NCBI GenBank assembly: GCA_031404635.1
Contig: JANNHY010000167.1
Location: forward strand, 1 to 12,558
Length of the DNA: 12,558 nt
Reading direction: 5' to 3'
Source of the DNA: JAENVT01 sp031404635
Lineage (GTDB): Bacteria > Actinomycetota > Acidimicrobiia > Acidimicrobiales > Ilumatobacteraceae
In this document: positions 5,948 through 11,562 of the stretch, in pieces
Layout: every line of letters begins with the position of its first letter
How positions within the stretch are numbered: position 1 is the first letter of the stretch
The notes under the pieces: model-generated
What the model saw: the letters and a program-made list of their open reading frames with translations, nothing else
Database searches by the model: none
Told to the model about the DNA's origin: nothing
Program-made: the position numbers and the translations under genes

Positions 5948-6856
5948 TCAGATCTCTTCGATCAGGTCGACGACCGAGTTGACGATGCGCGACGGCCGGT
6001 ACGGGTACCGTTCCGCTTCTGCCCGGGTGCTGATGCCGGTGAGGACAAGGATCGTTTCCAGGCCGGCCTCGAGCCCGCACAGTATGTCGGTGTCCATACG
6101 GTCGCCGATCATCGCCGTCGATTCTGAGTGTGCATCGATGGCGTTGAGGGCCGAGCGCATCATCATCGGGTTCGGTTTGCCGACGAAGTAGGGCTCAACA
6201 CCGGTGGCTTTGGAGATCATCGCCGCGACCGAGCCTGCCGCCGGTAGCGCACCCTCAGCGGACGGCCCGACTACGTCGGGATTGGTGCAGATGAAGCGTG
6301 CGCCATCGTTGATCAAGCGGACCGCTTTGGTGATGACTTCGAAGCTGTAGTTGCGGGTTTCGCCGAGCACGACGTAGTCCGGCGCGAAGTCGGTGATGAC
6401 GTAGCCGACGGAGTGCATCGCCGTGGTGAGACCGGCCTCTCCGATGACGTAGGCCGTTCCATTCGGGCGTTGGTCGGACAGGAATTGTGCGGTCGCCAGA
6501 GCTGAGGTCCAGATTGCTTCTTCGGGGAGTTCGAAACCCATCCGCAGCAACCGCGCTTGAAGGTCACGGGGCGTGTAGATGGAGTTGTTGGTCAGCACCA
6601 GGAACGGCTTTGCCGATCGTCCGATTCGGTTGATGAACTCGACCGCGCCCGGAACCGGCTCGCCTTCGTGGACGAGTACGCCGTCCATGTCGGTAAGCCA
6701 GCTCTTGATGGTCCGACCGGGCATTGGTGGGCGATCGGGTTGCGGCGCGTGGCTGTCCAACCGGTCGGCGCTCGGAGCGAATTGCGTCGGCTGTTCACGG
6801 CCGTCCCTGTCGATTAATTCGAGTGCCGTCGTCAGACCCTGTTGGCGGGTTTGCAT
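5948..6856 (-). CDS. HAD-superfamily IIA phosphatase (NagD/PGP type)
   Basis: 302-residue cytosolic HAD phosphatase with all four motifs: DMDGVLV (nucleophile Asp56 and acid/base Asp58), LTNNS (Thr89), GKPNP (Lys227) and GDRMDTD (Asp252/Asp257). The C2-type cap region carries FICTNPDVV. Relatives dephosphorylate small phosphometabolites (nucleotides, 2-phosphoglycolate, glycerol phosphate); the substrate here is not predictable. The start at 6856 is supported by AGAGGAG seven nt upstream. It gives an unusual 44-residue polar, Gln/Pro/Asp-rich extension before the fold, whereas most relatives start near the Met at residue 45 (nt 6724), which has no Shine-Dalgarno. It lies 85 nt downstream of the LLM oxidoreductase on the same strand and converges with the GH144-like gene across 62 nt. 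Confidence 0.9.
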   Translation of the reverse strand: MQTRQQGLTTALELIDRDGREQPTQFAPSADRLDSHAPQPDRPPMPGRTIKSWLTDMDGVLVHEGEPVPGAVEFINRIGRSAKPFLVLTNNSIYTPRDLQARLLRMGFELPEEAIWTSALATAQFLSDQRPNGTAYVIGEAGLTTAMHSVGYVITDFAPDYVVLGETRNYSFEVITKAVRLINDGARFICTNPDVVGPSAEGALPAAGSVAAMISKATGVEPYFVGKPNPMMMRSALNAIDAHSESTAMIGDRMDTDILCGLEAGLETILVLTGISTRAEAERYPYRPSRIVNSVVDLIEEI

Positions 6857-6863
6857 TTGCCGG

Positions 6864-6870
6864 CTCCTCT
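6864..6870 (-). promoter_or_regulatory. Shine-Dalgarno supporting the long start of the HAD gene
   Basis: On the minus strand AGAGGAG ends 7 nt before the ATG at 6856. The alternative ATG at 6724 has no comparable site, so the 44-residue N-terminal extension is likely translated. Confidence 0.7.
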
Positions 6871-6881
6871 CGTTGTAGAGT

Positions 6882-6902
6882 TACGGTACGTAGCGTATCA
6901 TA
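6882..6902 (-). promoter_or_regulatory. Putative -10 box with overlapping palindromic operator upstream of the HAD gene
   Basis: On the minus strand TATGAT (6897-6902) is a good -10 hexamer. No good -35 is seen. Immediately downstream, 6882-6897 form an imperfect 16-bp palindrome, TACGGTACGTAGCGTA on the plus strand (7 of 8 half-site positions match). It would cover the predicted start site near 6889, the geometry of a repressor operator such as a TetR-type site. No regulator gene is in the window. Confidence 0.4.
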
Positions 6903-6941
6903 ACTGCGTAAACCGCCATCGACGACACTGTCTACCCGCCA

Positions 6942-7859
6942 TCAGCGTCCCGAGAGGATCGCCACGATCGGCGCGAAGCCTTCGGCGTCACGCACCACGA
7001 AGTGGCTGATTCCGAGGTCGAAGCGCAGCCGTTCGAGTTTGTCGACGACCTCCTCGAGGGATCCGATGAGGATGAACGGCGTGGCGTCGATCAGTTCTCG
7101 ACTGACCTCGAACTGCTCGGTTGTCTCGTCGATCCGCCCGCGCCCACCAGCCCCGATATGAGTGATCTGAACCAACGCCGACCGCTCGATAGCGCCCAGC
7201 CGATCCCCTGCCGCCTCGATCAGCCACCGCAACCGCTCCCTGACGGCCTCGATCGCGAAACCTCCCGGTGCGGGCTCACCGCCTTCGCCATGGGTCAGCC
7301 CGGTGAACTGGAAGATGTCGGCATGGCGGGCGGCGATGCCCACGACCCGTTTCCCGTGACCGCCGATGAGCAACGGGACTCGCTCTTGAACCGGCCGCAC
7401 ACCCAGGTCTTCGATGGCAAGATGATGATGCTCGCCGTCGAGTACAACAGAGCCAGTGTCGAGCAACGAACGCAGGGCGATCACCGATTCCTCGAACCTG
7501 GTGACACGAGGACCCGGCTCGCGCAACGTCATGCCGATCGCGTCGTGCTCAGATTGCATGTAACCGGTGCCGAGCCCAACGACGAGGCGACCGCCGGTTA
7601 GCCGGTCGACTGTGGCTGCGGTCCGAGCCAGCAGCGCCGGATGATGGAACTCGTTGTTCAGCACCAGCGGGCCAACCCGCAGCCGGGTGGTGGCCTCGGC
7701 CGCCACCATCAGCGGAATGAACGGGTCGACGGTTCCGAGATGGTCGTAGGAGAACAACTCGTCGTATCCGAAGGCCTCGATTTGACGGGCCGCCAGAATC
7801 AATTCGTCGTGGTCGTCGAAGTTCCGCGCCTGCACCGCGAAGCGGAACGGTTTCAACAT
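6942..7859 (-). CDS. LLM-class F420-dependent oxidoreductase (TIGR03621-like)
   Basis: 305-residue luciferase-like TIM-barrel protein. Family features are the start FRFAVQARNFDD (5-16), ARQIEAFGYDELFSYDHLG (24-42), TTRLRVGPLVLNNEFHHP (57-74), the strongly conserved RTAATVDRLTGGRLVVGLGTGY (79-100), the flavin-binding region PLLIGGHGKRV (162-172) and IGSLEEVVDKL near 266-276. Actinobacterial members typically use the deazaflavin F420 for hydride transfer; F420 rather than FMN is inferred from the subfamily and taxon. The substrate is unknown. The start is the ATG at 7859; a TAGGGT -10-like hexamer ends 6 nt before it, so the mRNA may be leaderless. The gene is divergent from tRNA-Gln and precedes the HAD phosphatase, with a separate promoter candidate between them. 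Confidence 0.9.
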   Translation of the reverse strand: MLKPFRFAVQARNFDDHDELILAARQIEAFGYDELFSYDHLGTVDPFIPLMVAAEATTRLRVGPLVLNNEFHHPALLARTAATVDRLTGGRLVVGLGTGYMQSEHDAIGMTLREPGPRVTRFEESVIALRSLLDTGSVVLDGEHHHLAIEDLGVRPVQERVPLLIGGHGKRVVGIAARHADIFQFTGLTHGEGGEPAPGGFAIEAVRERLRWLIEAAGDRLGAIERSALVQITHIGAGGRGRIDETTEQFEVSRELIDATPFILIGSLEEVVDKLERLRFDLGISHFVVRDAEGFAPIVAILSGR

Positions 7860-7865
7860 GCCTCA

Positions 7866-7871
7866 ACCCTA
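7866..7871 (-). promoter_or_regulatory. Possible -10 element giving a leaderless LLM oxidoreductase mRNA
   Basis: TAGGGT on the minus strand fits the actinobacterial TANNNT pattern and ends exactly 6 nt before the ATG at 7859, the spacing at which transcription would begin on the start codon. No -35 element is recognised. The same bases could also act as a weak Shine-Dalgarno (AGGG). Confidence 0.35.
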
Positions 7872-7893
7872 CGGTTGCAGGGTCTGATCGGGC

Positions 7894-7899
7894 TAGCCT
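7894..7899 (+). promoter_or_regulatory. Possible -10 element of the tRNA-Gln gene
   Basis: TAGCCT lies 13 nt upstream of the first tRNA base, which would give a 5' leader of about 7 nt for RNase P to remove. The -35 region shows no clear consensus at 16-18 nt. Confidence 0.35.
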
Positions 7900-7912
7900 C
7901 AGGCCACGACCG

Positions 7913-7983
7913 TCCGGGGTCGTTCAATGGTAGGACATCGGTTTTTGGTGCCGTCTATAGGGGTTCGAATCCTCTCCCCGGAA
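7913..7983 (+). tRNA. tRNA-Gln (anticodon TTG)
   Basis: A 71-nt cloverleaf folds by hand. The acceptor stem TCCGGGG/CCCCGGA has seven Watson-Crick pairs, including the U1-A72 pair common in glutamine tRNAs, and discriminator A73. The D stem is GTTC/GGAC with one G-T wobble. The anticodon loop TTTTGGT carries TTG, the variable loop has 4 nt, and the T stem AGGGG/CCTCT (one wobble) closes the canonical TTCGAAT loop. The CCA end is not encoded (CCC follows). The outermost anticodon-stem position is a T-T mismatch, and a U-G pair closes the loop. It lies 44 nt upstream of glmU on the same strand and may share its transcript. Confidence 0.92.
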
Positions 7984-8027
7984 CCCGGCAGCACCATTTC
8001 GGCGCCGCGACGCGATAGAACGGACCC

Positions 8028-9125
8028 ATGACAGTTTCGGCGATCGTGCTGGCGGCGGGTGAAGGGTCGCGGATGCGATCCGCCCGCCCGAAACCGCTGC
8101 ATCTAATCTGTGGCCGCCCGATGGTGATGCACGTCATCCACGCCTTGTCGGATGTCGACGTCGACCGTACGGTGGTCGTCGTCGGCCACGGCGCGGAACG
8201 TGTGACCAAGAAGGTGCAGGAACAGGCGCCTGGGTGGACCCACGTCACCTTCGTCGAGCAGACGGTGCAGCGCGGCACGGGCGACGCGGCGATGGTCGGG
8301 ATGACAGCCATACCGGGCGACGACCTCGACGACGACTCGACGATCCTCGTGTTGCCGGGCGACACGCCGCTGCTGCGCGCCGAGACCCTCGAACAACTGG
8401 TGAAGACCCACCTCACCAGTGGTAACGCGGCGACGGCGATCACCTCGGTGCTCGATGATCCAACCGGCTATGGGCGGGTGTTGCGGGCACGCTCCAAGCA
8501 CGGCGACGGGCGAGTACTGCAAGTGGTCGAACAGCGCGATGCCAGCGCCGAGGTACTCGCCATTCGCGAGGTGTGGACCAGCATGTGCGCATTCCGACGC
8601 GATCTTTTCAGCCCGGCGCTGCGCAGGCTCAGCCCCGACAACGCACAAGGCGAGTACTACCTCACCGATGTCGTTGAAGTGTTGGCCGGCATGGGTCACC
8701 AGATCGGCACCGTGCAGGCACCAGAAGCCGAGACGAGGGGCGTCAACGATCGCTGGCAGCTCGCACTTGCCGAACGCGAACTGCGCAACCGCACCAACCG
8801 TCACTGGCTGCTGAACGGCGTGACGATGCTCGATCCGCGGCAAACGTTCATCGATGTCACCGTGCAGCTCGGCCGAGACGTCACCTTGTACCCGGGCACC
8901 ATCTTGCAGGGCAACACGACGATCGGCGACGGCTGCGAGATCGGACCCGACACCCGCCTCGTCGACTGCGTGGTCGGGTCACGGGCGGTGGTCGAGAACA
9001 GCGTGGGCCGCGACAGCGAGATCGGCGACGATGCCCACGTCGGCCCGTACGCCCACCTGGCGCCGGGCACATCGGTGCCGTCTTCGGCATCGACCGGCGC
9101 CTTCTACACTGCACCTGCCGACTAG
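8028..9125 (+). CDS. glmU: GlmU-like UDP-sugar pyrophosphorylase lacking most of the acetyltransferase domain
   Basis: 365 residues against about 455-495 for bifunctional GlmU. The N-terminal uridyltransferase fold is complete: LAAGEGSRM (8-16), RPKPLH (20-25), QRGTGDAA, PGDTPLL with the metal-binding Asp, GYGRVL, VEQRDA, NAQGEYYLTDVV and GVNDR with the metal-binding Asn. A left-handed beta-helix begins near residue 270 (repeats such as ILQGNTTIGDGCEIGPDT) but stops at AHLAPGTSVPSSASTGAFYT, close to E. coli residue 350. The roughly 100 C-terminal residues with the acetyltransferase active site and CoA site are missing, and prs begins 19 nt after the stop. The Arg of the usual LRPG motif (E. 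coli Arg333) is Ala, and the sugar-contacting Asn in EINTG is Trp (EVWTS). UDP-sugar synthesis is likely; acetylation is not. Context is the classical glmU-prs-rplY-pth order. Confidence 0.87.
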   Translation: MTVSAIVLAAGEGSRMRSARPKPLHLICGRPMVMHVIHALSDVDVDRTVVVVGHGAERVTKKVQEQAPGWTHVTFVEQTVQRGTGDAAMVGMTAIPGDDLDDDSTILVLPGDTPLLRAETLEQLVKTHLTSGNAATAITSVLDDPTGYGRVLRARSKHGDGRVLQVVEQRDASAEVLAIREVWTSMCAFRRDLFSPALRRLSPDNAQGEYYLTDVVEVLAGMGHQIGTVQAPEAETRGVNDRWQLALAERELRNRTNRHWLLNGVTMLDPRQTFIDVTVQLGRDVTLYPGTILQGNTTIGDGCEIGPDTRLVDCVVGSRAVVENSVGRDSEIGDDAHVGPYAHLAPGTSVPSSASTGAFYTAPAD

Positions 9126-9130
9126 GTACT

Positions 9131-9136
9131 GGGGAG
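9131..9136 (+). promoter_or_regulatory. Shine-Dalgarno deciding the prs start
   Basis: GGGGAG ends 8 nt before the ATG at 9145 and fixes the prs start. The open frame extends far upstream only as a shadow of glmU. Confidence 0.7.
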
Positions 9137-9144
9137 CCCTCCAC

Positions 9145-10134
9145 ATGGAAAAGTTCACCACAAAGCGCATGTCGCTCTTCTCGGGGCGCACCCATCCGGC
9201 GCTGGCTCAAGAGGTAGCACAGCATCTCGGTATCCAACTCAAAGACCCCAATCTGGTGCAGTTTGCCAACGGCGAGATCCGTTCCAGATTCACCGAGAGC
9301 ATCCGCGGTACCGACGTGTTCATCATGCAGACACACTGCGCCAGCGACGACCACAGCATCAACGATTCGATCATGGAACAGTTGATCATGATCGACACCG
9401 CCTACCGTGCCTCCGCCAAGCGGATCACCGCCGTGTGCCCGTTCTACGGATATGCGCGCCAAGACCACAAGGCTGAGGGTCGCGAGCCGATCACGGCCAG
9501 GCTCGTCGCCGACTTGTTCAAGGCTGCCGGCGCCAAGCGGATGGTGTCGATCGACCTGCACAGCGGGCAGATCCAGGGCTTTTTCGAGGGCCCGGTCGAT
9601 CACCTCACGGCTACCCCCGTGCTCGAGAACTACGTGCGCCAACATGCGCGCGACCCGGTCATCGTTTCGCCAGACGCCGGCCGCATCAAGGTCGCGGCGC
9701 GCATGGCCGAGCATCTCGGCGACCTCGGCGCCGATCTGGCCTTCATCTACAAGCGCCGTCCGAAGGGCACTACCAATCAGGCCGAGGCCAAGGAAGTGAT
9801 CGGCGATGTCGAAGGCCGGTTGTGCATTCTCACCGACGACATGATCGATAGCGGTGGCACCATCACCACCGCCGCCGACATTCTGCTGCAGCGTGGCGCC
9901 ACCGAGGTGTGGGCCATGGCCACCCACGGCGTACTCAGCGGTCCGGCGGTCGATCGGTTGAAGAATGCGCCGATCAGCCGCGTTGTGCTCACCAACACCT
10001 TGCCGCTGCCTTCGGAGAAGCAGATCGACAAGATCGAGGTGCTGTCGATTGCCCCGCTGATCGCCGCCGCGCTCAACGCCGTGTTCGACGACACCAGCGT
10101 CAGCGAGATCTTCGGCGGCGAGAACCAGGGGTAG
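9145..10134 (+). CDS. prs: Ribose-phosphate pyrophosphokinase (PRPP synthetase)
   Basis: 329-residue class I PRPP synthetase. It transfers pyrophosphate from ATP to ribose 5-phosphate, supplying PRPP for nucleotide, histidine, tryptophan and NAD synthesis in the cytosol. Motifs are MSLFSGRTHPALA (near 9-21), FANGEIRSRF (39-48), the ATP-region PFYGYARQDHK (95-105), the metal-binding DLHSGQIQGFF (about 134-144), SPDAGRIKVAARMA (about 173-186), the KRRP segment of the catalytic flexible loop (about 203-206), and the PRPP-binding loop LTDDMIDSGGTITT (about 230-243). The ATG at 9145 follows glmU by 19 nt and has a good Shine-Dalgarno, so the two genes are probably one operon. Length and motifs are normal for the family. 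Confidence 0.97.
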   Translation: MEKFTTKRMSLFSGRTHPALAQEVAQHLGIQLKDPNLVQFANGEIRSRFTESIRGTDVFIMQTHCASDDHSINDSIMEQLIMIDTAYRASAKRITAVCPFYGYARQDHKAEGREPITARLVADLFKAAGAKRMVSIDLHSGQIQGFFEGPVDHLTATPVLENYVRQHARDPVIVSPDAGRIKVAARMAEHLGDLGADLAFIYKRRPKGTTNQAEAKEVIGDVEGRLCILTDDMIDSGGTITTAADILLQRGATEVWAMATHGVLSGPAVDRLKNAPISRVVLTNTLPLPSEKQIDKIEVLSIAPLIAAALNAVFDDTSVSEIFGGENQG

Positions 10135-10141
10135 CCCCCTG
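10126..10141 (+). terminator. Hairpin spanning the prs stop codon
   Basis: CAGGGG (10126-10131) and CCCCTG (10136-10141) pair perfectly around a 4-nt loop containing the TAG stop. No T-run follows, so it is either a weak or Rho-assisted attenuator or chance in GC-rich DNA. A separate promoter candidate for rplY lies just downstream, which would fit a partial transcription boundary. Confidence 0.3.
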
Positions 10142-10155
10142 CCACCTGGGCCCTG

Positions 10156-10184
10156 TTGGTCGTGTGTGGTCGCGGCGCTAGGCT
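10156..10184 (+). promoter_or_regulatory. Putative sigma-A-type promoter upstream of rplY
   Basis: TTGGTC (10156-10161) and TAGGCT (10179-10184) are separated by exactly 17 nt within the 95-nt prs-rplY gap. The predicted start near 10191 leaves a leader of about 39 nt, which contains the Shine-Dalgarno GAGG (10219-10222) 7 nt before the rplY ATG. Confidence 0.5.
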
Positions 10185-10229
10185 TGCCACCCGTTCTGGA
10201 TCGCTGTTGAAAAGTTTCGAGGCCCTGCC

Positions 10230-10874
10230 ATGTCGCAAACCACACTCGTCGCCACAAGCCGTACCGGCTCGGGGTCGCCTGCTGCTCGCCGTCTGCGTGC
10301 TACGGGCCACATTCCCGGCGTGCTCTATGGCCGCGGTATGGAGCCGATCAGCGTCACCGTCGAGCGCCGCGAGTTCCGGTTGGCGCTCAGCGGCCCCGCC
10401 GGCGCGAACACGGTGTTGGCACTCCAGGTCGGTGGCACCAGCTACCCGGCCGTTGTCAAGGAGATGCAGCGCCACCCGATCAGGCGAACGGTCAGCCACA
10501 TCGACTTCCTGCAGGTCAACATGAACGAGGAGATCACGGTTCACGTCGCCGTGCGCCTCGAGGGCGAGGCCAAGGCCGTCGAAGCCTCCGGTGGGCTCGT
10601 CGACGCGGCCGTCGACTCGCTCGAGGTCAGCTGCACCCCGACTGACATGCCCAACGAGTTCGTCATCGACATCACCGAAATGCAACCCGACATGGTGATC
10701 CGTCTGTCGCAGATCCCGATGCCGAAAGGTGTCACCGCACTCGGCGATCCCGACATGGCGGTCGTCACCGTGTTGACCACCGCCGCCGAGGTGGAAGAGC
10801 CGGTGGCCGAGGCTGTCGAAGGCGAAACCGAGGGCGAGGATGCCCCGGCCGCCGACGGCGACGCCACCGAGTGA
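10230..10874 (+). CDS. rplY: Large ribosomal subunit protein bL25 (Ctc/TL5 form)
   Basis: 214-residue bL25 of the long general-stress (Ctc) type, which binds 5S rRNA in the large subunit. The N-terminal 5S-binding domain (about 1-95) contains AARRLRATGHIPGVLYGRG (18-36) and HPIRRTVSHIDFLQV. The second TL5-type beta domain (about 98-180) contains VEVSCTPTDMP-like sequence and DITEM. The last 30 residues are an acidic Glu/Ala/Asp tail, common in actinobacterial and thermophile homologues. The start ATG at 10230 has GAGG 7 nt upstream. The gene is followed after 11 nt by pth, the usual conserved pairing of two translation-related genes. Confidence 0.96.
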   Translation: MSQTTLVATSRTGSGSPAARRLRATGHIPGVLYGRGMEPISVTVERREFRLALSGPAGANTVLALQVGGTSYPAVVKEMQRHPIRRTVSHIDFLQVNMNEEITVHVAVRLEGEAKAVEASGGLVDAAVDSLEVSCTPTDMPNEFVIDITEMQPDMVIRLSQIPMPKGVTALGDPDMAVVTVLTTAAEVEEPVAEAVEGETEGEDAPAADGDATE

Positions 10875-10885
10875 TCTGACCCGGC

Positions 10886-11482
10886 GTGATCGACGCGCTG
10901 GTCGTCGGGTTGGGAAACCCGGGCAAGGAATACGCTCGCACGCGCCACAACGTCGGTGCCGAGGCGGTGGGTCTGCTCGTCGAACGGGCCGGCGAGAAGT
11001 TCAGGGCGGGCCGCGACAAGGCGCTGGTTGCCGATGCTCGAATCGCCGGTCGGCGGGTGGTTCTGGCGTTTCCGACGACCTATATGAACGAGAGCGGCCA
11101 GGCGGTCGGGGCGTTGCTGCGCCGCCACAAGCTGGTTGACCCGGCGCAACTGATCGTGATCCACGACGAACTCGACCTTCCACCCGGCGTCGTGCGCGTA
11201 AAGGTCGGTGGCGGGCTGGCCGGCAACAACGGCCTGCGCAGCATTACTCAGCATCTGAAGACTCACGATTACGTACGCGTCCGAATTGGCATCGGCAAGC
11301 CACCTTCGAAGGAACGTGGCGCCGATCACGTGCTCTCACGGCTGCCGAAATCTGAACGCGCATTGCTCGACGCGGCCGTCGTCAGCGCTGCGGACGCCGT
11401 CGAGGTACTGCTCGCCGATGGCCCCGACGTGGCGATGCGCCAGTTCAACGGCTTCCTGCCCAACCCCGGCGATGAGCGATGA
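10886..11482 (+). CDS. pth: Peptidyl-tRNA hydrolase
   Basis: 198-residue Pth, a cytosolic esterase that releases peptides from dropped-off peptidyl-tRNAs. Active-site residues are all visible: Asn11 in GLGNPG, catalytic His21 in RHNVG, Asn68 in TTYMN, Asp94 in HDELDLP and Asn114 in GNNGLRS. In the loop before TYMN the usual KP is FP (AFPTTYMN), a mild deviation. The start is a GTG at 10886, 11 nt after the rplY stop, placing the VVGLGNPG motif at the usual distance; no strong Shine-Dalgarno is seen, so translational coupling to rplY is likely. The length is typical (about 190-200). Confidence 0.96.
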   Translation: MIDALVVGLGNPGKEYARTRHNVGAEAVGLLVERAGEKFRAGRDKALVADARIAGRRVVLAFPTTYMNESGQAVGALLRRHKLVDPAQLIVIHDELDLPPGVVRVKVGGGLAGNNGLRSITQHLKTHDYVRVRIGIGKPPSKERGADHVLSRLPKSERALLDAAVVSAADAVEVLLADGPDVAMRQFNGFLPNPGDER

Positions 11483-11545
11483 GCCGTCATGGAGCGCACA
11501 ACTCTCATCGCACACCGACTGGGAGCCGCGTCGCGGCGGACTCGA

Positions 11546-11551
11546 TACCCT
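11546..11551 (+). promoter_or_regulatory. Possible -10 element for mfd
   Basis: TACCCT in the 80-nt pth-mfd gap fits TANNNT and lies 11 nt before the mfd ATG, implying a leader of only about 4-5 nt. No -35 consensus is found at 17-18 nt. The gap itself contains no other gene that can be supported. Confidence 0.25.
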
Positions 11552-11562
11552 GAGCGGCGGTC

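Noticed and set aside
9100..9145. Frameshift explanation for the short GlmU
   Set aside because: Only 19 nt separate the stop from the prs ATG. The missing part needs about 300 nt, so a simple frameshift cannot hide it; a deletion or natural truncation is required.
8881..10257. Minus-strand open frame of 458 codons across glmU and prs
   Set aside because: It spans the boundary of two well-supported plus-strand genes. Long antisense frames are expected in GC-rich DNA, and the product is low-complexity Arg/Gly/Ala-rich sequence.
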